A stretch of DNA of 64,000 nucleotides. It comes from Haliclona indistincta. Taxonomy: Eukaryota > Porifera > Demospongiae > Haplosclerida > Chalinidae. The translations under genes and the position numbers were made by a program. The stretch's first letter is position 1; each line of letters opens with the position of its first letter. The DNA lies in contig OZ024791.1 of the NCBI GenBank assembly GCA_964017065.1, forward strand, positions 96,001 through 160,000. The letters run 5' to 3'. The notes beneath the pieces are model-generated. The model searched no databases and was not told where the DNA came from. It worked only from the letters and a program-made list of their open reading frames with translations. Below are positions 51,701 to 64,000 of this stretch, piece by piece.

Positions 51701-54700
51701 TAATAGTTAAAAGCTCCAGTAATAGTAATATAATAGATTACATTTGTCCAACATGTCCAAGCAATAGTAATAGTAATAGAAGTAACTTAATAGTAATATA
51801 TTACATTCAGGTGTACTTGACCCCATGTCTGATGCCACCGATCGTTTGGCAGTGCGTTTAATTGTGCTGGAGGCTTCTTTACAGCAGAATTGTCCAAGTC
51901 GCCGATTACACAGCTTATTATGGGACTAGAAGTCTCTTAGGAAGACAGCTACCTAAGTAAAACACTACTGCTAGGATAACCATGTGGCATCGGTGCGATA
52001 AGATAACAGTCACATTAGCCGTTTGAATGCAGTTTGAAGAGAGTTTTATGGCGTGGCTGAGGTCATAGATATATGCTGTTTCTATGGGACTGTAACTGTC
52101 AAAGTATACTTCTGTGGTCGGTTCTATTTATACAGATGGAAAGCCTGGTTCTTTGTGCGTTCGGAAGTAGTACTATGATGAGCATAGCTATCTTAGTCTT
52201 GGAGTACTGCAACCACAAACATGGCCAAGTACGCAGGTTTTGTACAATTTAATTAACGACATAAACAAGGACTATCAAGATCATACCGAACAATGAGAAC
52301 CATCGCTAATGTGCAAAAATTCCTTAGTTACCAATCCTGGGGTCTAGGTGCTGCTCACCACATGTATCATTACACTCCTTCATGGTGCTGAAATTGTTCT
52401 CATTAATCTCACTAATAGTTCCGAAGAAGTAGTTACAGCTACGTTGACTGTGATCGTAGTAGTAAAAATCTCTTAGCATGTGTCCAGATCTTATAACAGG
52501 AAGGTAGCATAGCTCAGGAATGATAACTGGAGCTTCTGTATCAATGAGAAATGAACACCATTAGCTCATTAATACCAGCAGCATTGATCATGTGACCAGC
52601 TAGATCATTTTACTGTGATAATGTAAACCAGCCGGTTCATGCATGCTGGAATCATTGCTAGCCTGGCTCAGCCAGTGTGAAACAAGGTATGAAAATGTTT
52701 AGCAATGTATATTATTTCCTCATAATGAGGATGCTAGGTACAGATGGAATCAGTGTTTCTCACTATTTATGGTCTTCACACACACCAGACATGTTCGAGT
52801 ACATCATGTAGACCAATGATGTACATATCACTACTGGCAATACACACGGTAACATCACAAGATAGCGAGGAAAATCATTATTATCACTGAAAAACAGCTA
52901 GATCACATCTGAAATGTATAGTTAGACAAAGCTACTAATGTGCATACTAGAGCTAGTTCTCTCACTCTCACTCACTCTCTCTCTTTGTCTTACTTGTAGT
53001 TGGAGGTTGAGTTGGGGGTTGAGTTGGGGGTTGAGTTGGGGGTTGAGTTGGGGGTCGAGTTGATGCTGTAGCACCTACAAAGAAGAAAGATGTGATGTAC
53101 TAGTGGGCATCACATCATTACTAGAGATGTACACAAAGCTACTAATGTGCATACTAGAGCTAGTTCTCTCCCTCTCACTCTCTCTCTTTGTCTTACTTGT
53201 AGTTGGAGGTTGAGTTGGGGGTCGAGTTGATGCTGTAGCACCTACAAAGAAGAAAGATGTGATGTACTAGTGGGCATCACATCATTACTAGAGATGTACA
53301 CTAGAGCATTACTAGTGATGTACACTAGAGCATTACTAGTGATGTACACTAGAGCATTACTAGTGATGTACACTAGAGCATTACTAGTGATGTACACTAG
53401 AGCATTACTAGTGATGTACACTAGAGCATTACTAGTGATGTACACTAGAGCATTACTAGTGATGTACACTAGAGCATTACTAGTGATGCACACTAGAGCA
53501 TTACTAGTGATGTACACTAGAGCATTACTAGTGATGTACACTAGAGCATTACTAGTGATGTACACTAGAGCATTACTAGTGATGTACACTAGAGCATTAC
53601 TAGTGATGTACACTAGAGCATTACTAGTGATGTACACTAGAGCATTACTAGTGATGTACACTAGAGCATTACTAGTGATGTACTAGAGATGTACACTAGA
53701 GCATTACTAGTGATGTACACTAGAGCATTACTAGTGATGTACACTAGAGCATTACTAGTGATGTACACTAGAGCATTACTAGTGATGTACGCTAGAGCAT
53801 TACTAGTGATGTACGCTAGAGCATTACTAGTGATGTACACTAGAGCATTACTAGTGATGTACACTAGAGCATTACTAGTGATGTACACTAGAGCATTACT
53901 AGTGATGTACACTAGAGCATTACTAGTGATGTACACTAGAGCATTACTAGTGATGTACACTAGAGCATTACTAGTGATGTACACTAGAGCATTACTAGTG
54001 ATGTACACTAGAGCATTACTAGTGATGTACACTAGAGCATTACTAGTGATGTACACTAGAGCATTACTAGTGATGTACACTAGAGCATTACTAGTGATGT
54101 ACACTAGAGCATTACTAGTGATGTACACTAGAGCATTACTAGTGATGTACTAGAGATGTACACTAGAGCATTACTAGTGATGTACACTAGAGCATTACTA
54201 GTGATGTACACTAGAGCATTACTAGTGATGTACACTAGAGCATTACTAGTGATGTACACTAGAGCATTACTAGTGATGTACACTAGAGCATTACTAGTGA
54301 TGTACACTAGAGCATTACTAGTGATGTACACTAGAGCATTACTAGTGATGTACACTAGAGCATTACTAGAGATGTACACTAGAGCATTACTAGAGATGTA
54401 CACTAGAGCATTACTAGAGATGTACACTAGAGCATTACTAGAGATGTACACTAGAGCATTACTAGAGATGTACACTAGAGCATTACTAGAGATGTACACT
54501 AGAGCATTACTAGAGATGTACACTAGAGCATTACTAGAGATGTACACTAGAGCATTACTAGTGATGTACACTAGAGCATTACTAGTGATGTACACTAGAG
54601 CATTACTAGTGATGTACACTAGAGCATTACTAGTGATGTACACTAGAGCATTACTAGTGATGTACACTAGAGCATTACTAGTGATGTACACTAGAGCATT

Positions 54701-57612
54701 ACTAGTGATGTACACTAGAGCATTACTAGTGATGTACACTAGAGCATTACTAGTGATGTACACTAGAGCATTACTAGTGATGTACACTAGAGCATTACTA
54801 GTGATGTACACTAGAGCATTACTAGTGATGTACACTAGAGCATTACTAGTGATGTACTAGAGATGTACACTAGAGCATTACTAGTGATGTACACTAGAGC
54901 ATTACTAGTGATGTACACTAGAGCATTACTAGTGATGTACACTAGAGCATTACTAGTGATGTACACTAGAGCATTACTAGTGATGTACTAGAGATGTACA
55001 CTAGAGCATTACTAGTGATGTACACTAGAGCATTACTAGTGATGTACACTAGAGCATTACTAGTGATGTACACTAGAGCATTACTAGTGATGTACACTAG
55101 AGCATTACTAGTGATGTACTAGAGATGTACACTAGAGCATTACTAGTGATGTACACTAGAGCATTACTAGTGATGTACACTAGAGCATTACTAGTGATGT
55201 ACACTAGAGCATTACTAGTGATGTACACTAGAGCATTACTAGAGATGTACACTAGAGCATTACTAGTGATGTACACTAGAGCATTACTAGTGATGTACAC
55301 TAGAGCATTACTAGTGATGTACACTAGAGCATTACTAGTGATGTACACTAGAGCATTACTAGTGATGTACACTAGAGCATTACTAGTGATGTACACTAGA
55401 GCATTACTAGTGATGTACACTAGAGCATTACTAGTGATGTACACTAGAGCATTACTAGTGATGTACACTAGAGCATTACTAGTGATGTACACTAGAGCAT
55501 TACTAGTGATGTACACTAGAGCATTACTAGTGATGTACACTAGAGCATTACTAGTGATGTACACTAGAGCATTACTAGTGATGTACACTAGAGCATTACT
55601 AGTGATGTACACTAGAGCATTACTAGTGATGTACACTAGAGCATTACTAGTGATGTACACTAGAGCATTACTAGTGATGTACACTAGAGCATTACTAGTG
55701 ATGTACACTAGAGCATTACTAGTGATGTACACTAGAGCATTACTAGTGATGTACACTAGAGCATTACTAGTGATGTACACTAGAGCATTACTAGTGATGT
55801 ACACTAGAGCATTACTAGTGATGTACACTAGAGCATTACTAGTGATGTACACTAGAGCATTACTAGTGATGTACACTAGAGCATTACTAGTGATGTACAC
55901 TAGAGCATTACTAGTGATGTACACTAGAGCATTACTAGTGATGTACACTAGAGCATTACTAGTGATGTACACTAGAGCATTACTAGTGATGTACACTAGA
56001 GCATTACTAGTGATGTACACTAGAGCATTACTAGAGATGTACACTAGAGCATTACTAGTGATGTACACTAGAGCATTACTAGTGATGTACACTAGAGCAT
56101 TACTAGTGATGTACACTAGAGCATTACTAGTGATGTACACTAGAGCATTACTAGTGATGTACACTAGAGCATTACTAGTGATGTACACTAGAGCATTACT
56201 AGTGATGTACACTAGAGCATTACTAGTGATGTACACTAGAGCATTACTAGTGATGTACACTAGAGCATTACTAGTGATGTACACTAGAGCATTACTAGTG
56301 ATGTACACTAGAGCATTACTAGAGATGTACACTAGAGCATTACTAGTGATGTACACTAGAGCATTACTAGTGATGTACACTAGAGCATTACTAGTGATGT
56401 ACACTAGAGCATTACTAGTGATGTACACTAGAGCATTACTAGTGATGTACACTAGAGCATTACTAGTGATGTACACTAGAGCATTACTAGTGATGTACAC
56501 TAGAGCATTACTAGTGATGTACACTAGAGCATTACTAGTGATGTACACTAGAGCATTACTAGTGATGTACGCTAGAGCATTACTAGTGATGTACACTAGA
56601 GCATTACTAGTGATGTACACTAGAGCATTACTAGTGATGTACACTAGAGCATTACTAGAGATGTACACTAGAGCATTACTAGTGATGTACACTAGAGCAT
56701 TACTAGTGATGTACACTAGAGCATTACTAGTGATGTACGCTAGTGGGCAGAGCATGATACAGCAGTTTTATTACATCTTGCACGTGTAGAGCGTGAAGCG
56801 TAGAGCGTAAACCGTGTTCAATCTGAATCACGCAATGTAATAAACCTTCCAAATAAGGCAAGGATCACGCTTTACGCTTTTGTGGCTGTTGCAAGGAGTA
56901 ATAAAACTGCTGTACCAGCCATGACCTTGCCTGTTCAATAACAATGCTAGTACAAATTGCTAACAACTATCATGAGATTTCCCAGCATTATATCACCTGG
57001 AACTACCAGAAATAACACATACCAGTAGAGCCAAGTCCCTCCCTCATCATGACCACACTATTGGTGACAATGCATGACTCACAGCATTTCCCTTTACACA
57101 ACACAACCATTGTGGTATTTATAATAGCTATGAATTTAGGATATTATTACCTAGCACCTTCAGGTAAAAAATAAGTTACAGCTACCTACCTATGTTCAAG
57201 CTGCTTGAGAAGCAATAACTGTTCACAGTACGTCATGTGTTTGCAAAGTGCTGCCAATAATATTTCCTGTCCTATTCATCATCATGTACTGGTGTATGCA
57301 TGTCAGCAACACTCATCAAAGTGTATGTTAGGGTTCATCGTTGATACACAAGGAACATACACTAGGCCTTCACTCACCATTCACAATACATGTTGCTATA
57401 CACTCATTGAGTGAGTCAAACACGTTAGTACTGAGAGGAGGAAGAATGCTGCAGCCAGAACCCTGACTAGAGACTTGACGACACCTGTTCTCAACTGGAA
57501 TATAGTAGAACTTGTGAAGAGCACATCGTGGTGGACCACTGTGGCACTTGGTGCTATCAACAGCACTGGAACTGCAGACTAGCACTAGTAGAGCAGCGAG
57601 CGACGACATCAT
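48736..57612 (-). CDS. Single-pass membrane protein with two Kunitz-type domains
   Basis: Seven exons: 57612-57378, 53241-53197, 53074-52994, 52535-52359, 50912-50784, 50729-50438, 48802-48736; 1026 nt, 341 aa, with consistent phases. MMSSLAALLVLVCSSSAV is a signal peptide. The first Kunitz-like domain has six Cys (KCHSGPPRC ... FYYIPVENRC ... GC ... NECIATC). Two near-identical mini-exons encode ATASTRPPTQPPTT-type stalk. The second Kunitz-like domain has only four Cys (CYLP...FYYYDHSQRSC...NNFSTMKECNDTC). A Ser/Thr/Pro stalk follows, then LLLVAIVFGVMVSVFGMMVL and adjoining residues as the membrane span, a KTRR stop-transfer and a cytoplasmic tail ending TVSSV, a possible class I PDZ ligand. 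Repeat-stuffed introns make it 8.9 kb long. Confidence 0.78.
49083..49968. repeat. 53-bp satellite with alternating variants
   Basis: About 17 copies of gagttataaacacgtgctat, aagttaatagcatttacagg, gttataacataat, inside the last intron of the Kunitz gene. Two subtypes (acatgtg with tagtag, and acacgtg with taatag) mostly alternate, giving a 106-bp higher-order period. Marker variants (tagaat, ggttac) recur at longer spacing. Confidence 0.9.
49975..50403. mobile_element. MITE with long inverted arms, TSD TA
   Basis: Ends AGCTCTGGCGCGAACTCTC / GAGAGTTCGCGCCGGAGCT, flanked by TA. The arms extend about 170 bp with small mismatches (shared cagcttgaaacag, ctgctatcgtcgtttc). 429 bp in total; Tc1/mariner-like by target site. 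Confidence 0.8.
51154..51831. mobile_element. hAT-type MITE, 8-bp TSD ATGCCACC
   Basis: The termini CAGACATGGGG / CCCCATGTCTG are inverted, and ATGCCACC flanks both sides (51146-51153, 51832-51839). An 8-bp duplication with CAG..CTG ends marks a hAT element. The interior is rich in (taatag)n and has no transposase. Confidence 0.88.
52920..53260. repeat. Tandem duplication of a stalk mini-exon
   Basis: Exons 53074-52994 and 53241-53197 share the same ends, and their flanks (acaaagctactaatgtgcat, gagctagttctctc) are also duplicated. A segment of about 170 bp was therefore duplicated with its exon. The 81-nt copy has three extra PPTQ units from a ggggttgagttg repeat. Confidence 0.85.
53283..56745. 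repeat. 3.4-kb 24-bp minisatellite, ~140 copies
   Basis: The unit is cattactagtgatgtacact plus agag, filling the intron after the first Kunitz exon. Variants: tagaga for tagtga (clustered around 54365-54545), cgct for cact. Five 13-bp-shortened junctions (gtgatgtactagagatgtac near 53680, 54145, 54855, 54985, 55115) interrupt the phase. CTAGTG and CACTAG within each unit can pair as a 6-bp stem. The 138-554-residue ORFs here are artefacts. Confidence 0.95.
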
Positions 57613-58019
57613 GACTGGTACTACGTGTACACAAGTAAACAATTATTGTAAGAAAGTAGCCTACAGACCACTGCATGCATTGTCGCCATGCAGACGGGCG
57701 CTACATCTACATGCGGCGTTACCGTGAGCAAGATATAATGCAGTTGCGGGCTAGTTGTCTCTCGGCTGTGCTGGACAATGCTGGTCACGTTGACAAGAAC
57801 TCTAACAACTGCTGCCTGGATTGGAGTACTCGCTTGGACTAAGCATGTGAGCTTCCCGCGGAGCTTCCACTTCAACGACTTCAGAATTCAATAATACTTT
57901 TTACGGCTGACTTTTTACGTAATTAATTCAATCCACGCGCGCATGCGCAGAGAAGAGGCGGGATATTTGAATATCATGCATGCATTTGATGTACTACAAA
58001 ATAATGATACAGTATATAA
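57613..58019. other. Intergenic, upstream of the Kunitz gene
   Basis: Promoter side of the Kunitz gene and 3' side of the ankyrin/SOCS gene. Short ORFs here are not supported. Confidence 0.4.
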
Positions 58020-58998
<979 letters not shown>

Positions 58999-59089
58999 GC
59001 TGTCCTATAGATAGTGGGAGGAGTTTATAGCAGTTGAGCCCCTCCTCCAGATGCTGCATGACGTCATTAACACATGTTCGAGACTGAGC
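58999..59089. promoter_or_regulatory. 91-bp head-to-head promoter, ASB/CPSF3
   Basis: Only 91 bp separate the two divergent start codons. It contains TGACGTCA (59060-59067), a perfect CRE/ATF-type palindrome, which is common in divergent housekeeping promoters. Confidence 0.65.
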
Positions 59090-62000
59090 ATGGCGGCAAG
59101 TGTTGAGCCAGTACCATCAGGTAGTGATGGTGTCCCTCACGAGGAGAGCGACCTGCTCACTATCCGTCCATTGTAAGTATACTATCAGCAGCAGCAACAT
59201 GTTAATATGATGCTGTAGAGGAGCCGGTCAGGAGGTTGGGAGGTCGTGTGTCATGCTGGAGTTCAAGAATAAGAAAATAATGGTAGGTCACATGACTACT
59301 GTGCTGTGTCACGTGATTTTGTGTTAGTTGGACTGCGGGATACATCCTGGGTTATCGGGAATGGACGCACTACCTTATACGGACATGATTGATGCCGACG
59401 AGATTAACCTGTTACTCATCACTCAGTGAGTGTGGAAAGGGTTAATATATTATACAATAACGTGTTTATTACAGTTTCCATCTGGACCATTGTGGAGCGT
59501 TGCCATGGTTTCTAGAGAAGGTATGTCTAATATTAACCCTTCTCTCACTCTCTCTCTCAGACATCGTTCAGTGGGCGTGTCTACATGACCCATGCTACCA
59601 AGGCGATATATCGCTGGTTATTATCGGACTATATTAAAGTCAGGTTAGTGACACACCCACTAGTGTGTAGTGTGTCATTACTGGTTGCTATAGCAACATA
59701 TCCACTGACCAGATGCTGTTCACTGAGAAAGATTTAGAGAAATCAATGGACAAGATAGAGACTGTGAACTTCCATCAAGTGAGCTAGCTAGCTGCCATGT
59801 GTAGCTACTGTATTATATTATATCAGGAGGTTGATATAAATGGAGTGAGATTCACAGCTTATAATGCAGGTCATGTATTAGGAGCAGCCATGTTCCTCAT
59901 CGAGATAGCTGGCGTCAAGGTAGAGAGAGAGTGCATGTGTGACTGAGTGAGGGTGCATGTGTGACTGAGTGAGAGTGCATGTGTGACTGAGTGAGGGTGC
60001 ATGTGTGACTGAGTGAGGGTGCATGTGTGACTGAGTGAGGGTGCATGTGTGACTGAGTGAGGGTGCATGTGTGACTGAGTGAGGGTGCATGTGTGACTGA
60101 GTGAGGGTGCATGTGTGACTGAGTGAGGGTGCATGTGTGACTGAGTGAGGGTGCATGTGTGACTAAGTGAGGGTGCATGTGTGACTGAGTGAGTGAGGGT
60201 GCATGTGTGACTGAGTGAGGGTGCATGTGTGACTGAGTGAGGGTGCATGTGTGACTAAGTGAGGGTGCATGTGTGACTGAGTGAGTGAGAGTGCATGTGT
60301 GACTGAGTGAGTGAGGGTGCATGTGTTACTGAGTGAGGGTTCATGTGCAGGGTTCATGTGCAGGGTTGGGGCCAAGTACATAGGTACTTGTATTTAAGTA
60401 CACTTAAGTACAATTTTGCCATACTTGTGCTATACTTAAGTCCTATATCAGTTTCATGGATGTACTTGTACTTAAATATATATCAATGTACTTTGAATAC
60501 TTAATGTACTTACAAGTTTATTAGATGTGACAATAAGTAATAGTATGTATTAGCCATTCTAAACAGTTTTGGACTCTGGGTTTATAAAAATAGTGCAAAC
60601 AGTGAAGTGACATGCACAAACATGAAGTCATTCCTCCAACAAACTTGACAAAATCATAGTTAAAACTGTACTTGTACTTGTATTTAAGTCCCAAGGCAAA
60701 ATTTGCTATGTACTTGTACTTGTACTTCAGTATTTTCTGAAAGTACTTGTACTTTACTTAAATACTTTCAAATGTACTTCGCCACAACCCTGTTCATGTG
60801 TGACTAAGTGAGGGTGCATGTGTGACTGAGTGAGTGAGAGTGCATGTGTGACTGAGTGAGTGAGAGTGCATGTGTGACTGAGTGAGTGAGGGTGCATGTG
60901 TGACTGAGTGAGGGTGCATGTGTGACTGAGTGAGTGAGGGTGCATGTGTGACTGAGTGAGTGAGGGTGCATGTGTGACTGAGTGAGGGTGCATGTGTGAC
61001 TGAGTGAGTGAGAGTGCATGTGTGACTGAGTGAGTGAGAGTGCATGTGTGACTGAGTGAGTGAGAGTGCATGTGTGACTGAGTGAGTGAGGGTGCATGTG
61101 TGACTGAGTGAGTGAGGGTGCATGTGTGACTGAGTGAGTGAGAGTGCATGTGTGACTGAGTGAGTGAGAGTGCATGTGTGACTGAGTGAGTGAGAGTGCA
61201 TGTGTGACTGAGTGAGTGAGAGTGCATGTGTGACTGAGTGAGTGAGAGTGCATGTGTGACTGAGTGAGTGAGGGTGCATGTGTGACTGAGTGAGGGTGCA
61301 TGTGTGACTGAGTGAGTGAGAGTGCATGTGTGACTGAGTGAGGGTGCATGTGTGACTGAGTGAGTGAGAGTGCATGTGTGACTGAGTGAGGGTGCATGTG
61401 TGACTGAGTGAGTGAGGGTGCATGTGTGACTGAGTGAGGGTGCATGTGTGACTGAGTGAGTGAGGGTGCATGTGTGACTGAGTGAGGGTGCATGTGTGAC
61501 TGAGTGAGGGTGCATGTGTGACTGAGTGAGTGAGAGTGCATGTGTGACTGAGTGAGGGTGCATGTGTGACTGAGTGAGTGAGGGTGCATGTGTGACTGAG
61601 TGAGGGTGCATGTGTGACTGAGTGAGTGAGGGTGCATGTGTGACTGAGTGAGTGAGGGTGCATGTGTGACTGAGTGAGTGAGGGTGCATGTGTGACTGAG
61701 TGAGTGAGGGTGCATGTGTGACTGAGTGAGGGTGCATGTGTGACTGAGTGAGTGAGGGTGCATGTGTGACTGAGTGAGGGTGCATGTGTGACTGAGTGAG
61801 AGTGCATGTGTGACTAAGTGAGGGTGCATGTGTGACTGAGTGAGTGAGGGTGCATGTGTGACTGAGTGAGGGTGCATGTGTGACTGAGTGAGTGAGGGTG
61901 CATGTGTGACTGAGTGAGTGAGGGTGCATGTGTGACTGAGTGAGTGAGGGTGCATGTGTGACTGAGTGAAGGTGTGCTTATTGTGTAGGTGCTCTATACT

Positions 62001-62946
62001 GGTGACTTCTCGTGTGTTGAGGATCGTCACCTCATGGCAGCTGAGGCCCCGCCCATCATACCTGATATATTAATATCAGTAAGCCATTCTCTAGCTCCGC
62101 CCATCACCACACCCTCTTCCTGTAGGAATCAACCTATGGCACACATGTACATGAACCTCGTGAAGTTAGAGAGACACGTTTCACATGTGAGTGACCCTAC
62201 CTTGATGTACACTACGTCCTCCCTCCCTCTCTAATTATAGCCCGGATCCATGATATAGTGACTAGAGGGGGCCATTGTCTGATCCCTGTGTTTGCTCTGG
62301 GTAGGGCCCAGGAGCTCCTACTGATACTGGATGAGTACTGGGCGGCCCATCCTGAACTACATGATGTACCAATATACTATGCCTCTTCACTTGCCAAGAA
62401 GTGTATGGCAGGTGAGTGGGTGGAGCACTGAGGGGTGTGGTCACTGATATGTACTCTTCTACAGTCTACCAGACCTATATTGGAGCTATGAATGAGCGTA
62501 TCAGACGACAGATTGCAGTGTCTAACCCCTTTGTGTTCAAGCACATATCAAACTTGAAGGTACATTGAGTCTAGAACTGATCACTGAATTAGTATGTATT
62601 GAACAATGATTGCATGGAAGGGTTAATTCTAATGAGTAACAACATGATGCGTCTTATTGTTATAGAGTATAGACAGCTTTGATGATCTTGGTCCGTGTGT
62701 CATCATGGCCAGCCCAGGGATGATGCAGAGTGGTCTGTCTCGTCAGCTGTTTGAGGTGTGGTGTACTGACAAGAGGAATGGAGTGATAGTTGCTGGATAT
62801 TGTGTGGAGGGTACACTGGCTAAGGTACGTCCTACCTCAAATGATGCCGCTGTGACCTCCCAGCTCTTCTCTCTAGCATATACTAACAGAGCCATCTGAG
62901 GTGACCACTATGAATGGTCAGAAACTACCTCTCAGGATGTCAGTCG
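59090..62946 (+). CDS. CPSF3: CPSF3 (CPSF-73), pre-mRNA 3'-end endonuclease, 5' part
   Basis: Thirteen exons before the window ends: 59090-59172, 59219-59282, 59328-59425, 59475-59520, 59561-59643, 59694-59778, 59827-59919, 61989-62078, 62126-62186, 62241-62411, 62465-62559, 62666-62824, 62877-62946; 1198 nt, 399 complete codons in phase 1. The metallo-beta-lactamase fold shows the HFHLDH zinc motif (residues 82-87), the [15 protein letters not shown] and YTGDFS motifs, and then the beta-CASP domain ([87 protein letters not shown]). This nuclease cuts pre-mRNA before polyadenylation. The next exon should begin DYIS; its first bases are present in every copy of the array that follows. Confidence 0.95.
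59928..61976. repeat. 22/26-bp minisatellite filling CPSF3 intron 7
   Basis: Units gtgcatgtgtgactgagtga plus gg (22 bp), or with an extra gtga (26 bp), from just after the donor AAG|GTAGAG to just before the acceptor tgtgtag|GTGCTC. Interrupted by the hAT element at 60361-60792. It gives rise to long His/Ser/Thr ORFs on the minus strand that are not genes. Confidence 0.95.
60361..60792. mobile_element. hAT-type MITE, 8-bp TSD TTCATGTG
   Basis: Ends CAGGGTTGGGGC / GCCACAACCCTG, flanked on both sides by TTCATGTG (60353-60360, 60793-60800). The interior is full of tacttgtacttaagta-type sequence. 432 bp, non-autonomous, inserted into the CPSF3 minisatellite. Confidence 0.88.
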
Positions 62947-62954
62947 GTATGTCA

Positions 62955-64000
62955 CTACTGCTAGCTAGCTAGCTCATTGATTCTCCTCTCCTCTATAGAC
63001 TATATATCATAGCTAGCCAGCTCATTGATTCTCCACTCTCTATAGACTACATATCATAGCTAGCTAGCTCATTGATTCTCCTCTTCTCTATAGACTATAT
63101 ATCATAGCTAGCTAGCTCATTGATTCTCCTCTCTCTATAGACTATATATCATAGCTAGCTAGCTCATTGATTCTCCTCTTCTCTATAGACTATATATCAT
63201 AGCTAGCTAGCTCATTGATTCTCCTCTCCTCTATAGACTATATATCATAGCTAGCTAGCTCATTGATTCTCCTCTTCTCTATAGACTATATATCATAGCT
63301 AGCTAGCTCATTGATTCTCCTCTCCTCTATAGACTATATATCATAGCTAGCTAGCTCATTGATTCTCCTCTTCTCTATAGACTATATATCATAGCTAGCT
63401 AGCTCATTGATTCTCCTCTTCTCTCTAGACTATATATCATAGCTAGCTAGCTCATTGATTCTCCTCTTCTCTATAGACTATATATCATAGCTAGCTAGCT
63501 CATTGATTCTCCACTCTCTATAGACTATATATCATAGCTAGCTAGCTCATTGATTCTCCTCTCCTCTATAGACTATATATCATAGCTAGCTAGCTCATTG
63601 ATTCTCCTCTCTCTATAGACTATATATCATAGCTAGCTAGCTCATTGATTCTCCTCTTCTCTATAGACTATATATCATAGCTAGCTAGCTCATTGATTCT
63701 CCTCTCTCTATAGACTATATATCATAGCTAGCTAGCTCATTGATTCTCCACTCTCTATAGACTACATATCATAGCTAGCTAGCTCATTGATTCTCCTCTT
63801 CTCTATAGACTATATATCATAGCTAGCTAGCTCATTGATTCTCCTCTTCTCTATAGACTATATATCATAGCTAGCTAGCTCATTGATTCTCCTCTTCTCT
63901 ATAGACTATATATCATAGCTAGCTAGCTCATTGATTCTCCTCTCCTCTATAGACTATATATCATAGCTAGCTAGCTCATTGATTCTCCACTCTCTATAGA
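62955..64000. repeat. ~48-bp array carrying the next CPSF3 splice acceptor
   Basis: About 21 copies of ctcattgattctcctcttct, ctatag, actatatatcat, agctagctag, continuing to the window edge. The ctctatag|ACTATATATCA within each unit equals the expected 3' splice site and the first codons (G|AC TAT ATA TCA, DYIS) of the next CPSF3 exon. Some copies are 2 bp shorter or have ACTACATATCA. Confidence 0.92.

Noticed and set aside
53242..56789. Long ORFs (138-554 aa) on both strands reading MYTRALLV / YITSNALV
   Set aside because: Pure translation of a stop-free 24-bp intronic minisatellite in several frames; no start context or non-repeat domain.
59871..62030. His/Ser/Thr-rich ORFs on the minus strand (up to 408 aa)
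   Set aside because: Translation of the 22/26-bp CPSF3 intron repeat; antisense to a well-supported gene.

Overview
This is eukaryotic, animal-type DNA. Genes have many short exons, mostly 40-100 bp GT-AG introns, and are packed head-to-head and tail-to-tail. The gene content suggests a sponge (demosponge-like): a TIR protein beside tandem Death-domain genes, a kelch-coiled coil-kinase fusion, and conserved housekeeping orthologues with very short introns. The sponge assignment is inference. Every exon chain below was built by hand. For each spliced gene except the TIR gene and the window-truncated CPSF3, exon lengths sum to a whole number of codons with matching phases.

Layout. 1-2.8 kb: no gene; a perfect 152-bp inverted repeat and two MITE-like elements. 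2.8-8.5 kb (minus): an innate-immunity-like cluster, with a TIR/proline-rich/MBT gene carrying a MITE inside its TIR exon, then three paralogous Death-domain genes. 11.1-13.4 kb (minus): a secreted IL-17-like cytokine and a second secreted cysteine-rich, possibly related protein. 14.1-21.7 kb (plus): ZCCHC7. 21.9-26.2 kb (minus): DNAAF1. 26.7-29.8 kb (plus): CWF19L1, whose stop codon abuts that of TMEM167/kish (29.8-30.1 kb, minus). 30.3-31.3 kb (minus): an unrecognised gene. 31.5-41.5 kb (plus): a 28-exon PLCL/PRIP-type phospholipase C that keeps its catalytic residues. 41.8-48.6 kb (plus): kelch-coiled coil-kinase gene hosting a 3.3 kb foldback element. 48.7-57.6 kb (minus): a two-Kunitz membrane protein. 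58.0-59.0 kb (minus): ankyrin/SOCS-box gene. 59.1 kb to the end (plus): CPSF3, cut by the window edge inside an array of repeats.

The most unusual theme is tandem repeats sitting on splice junctions. In CPSF3, the kelch kinase and ZCCHC7, each repeat unit carries a copy of the real splice site plus adjoining exon bases. All long CT tracts directly abut a 3' splice site in sense orientation. These arrays produce most of the long spurious ORFs in the window.
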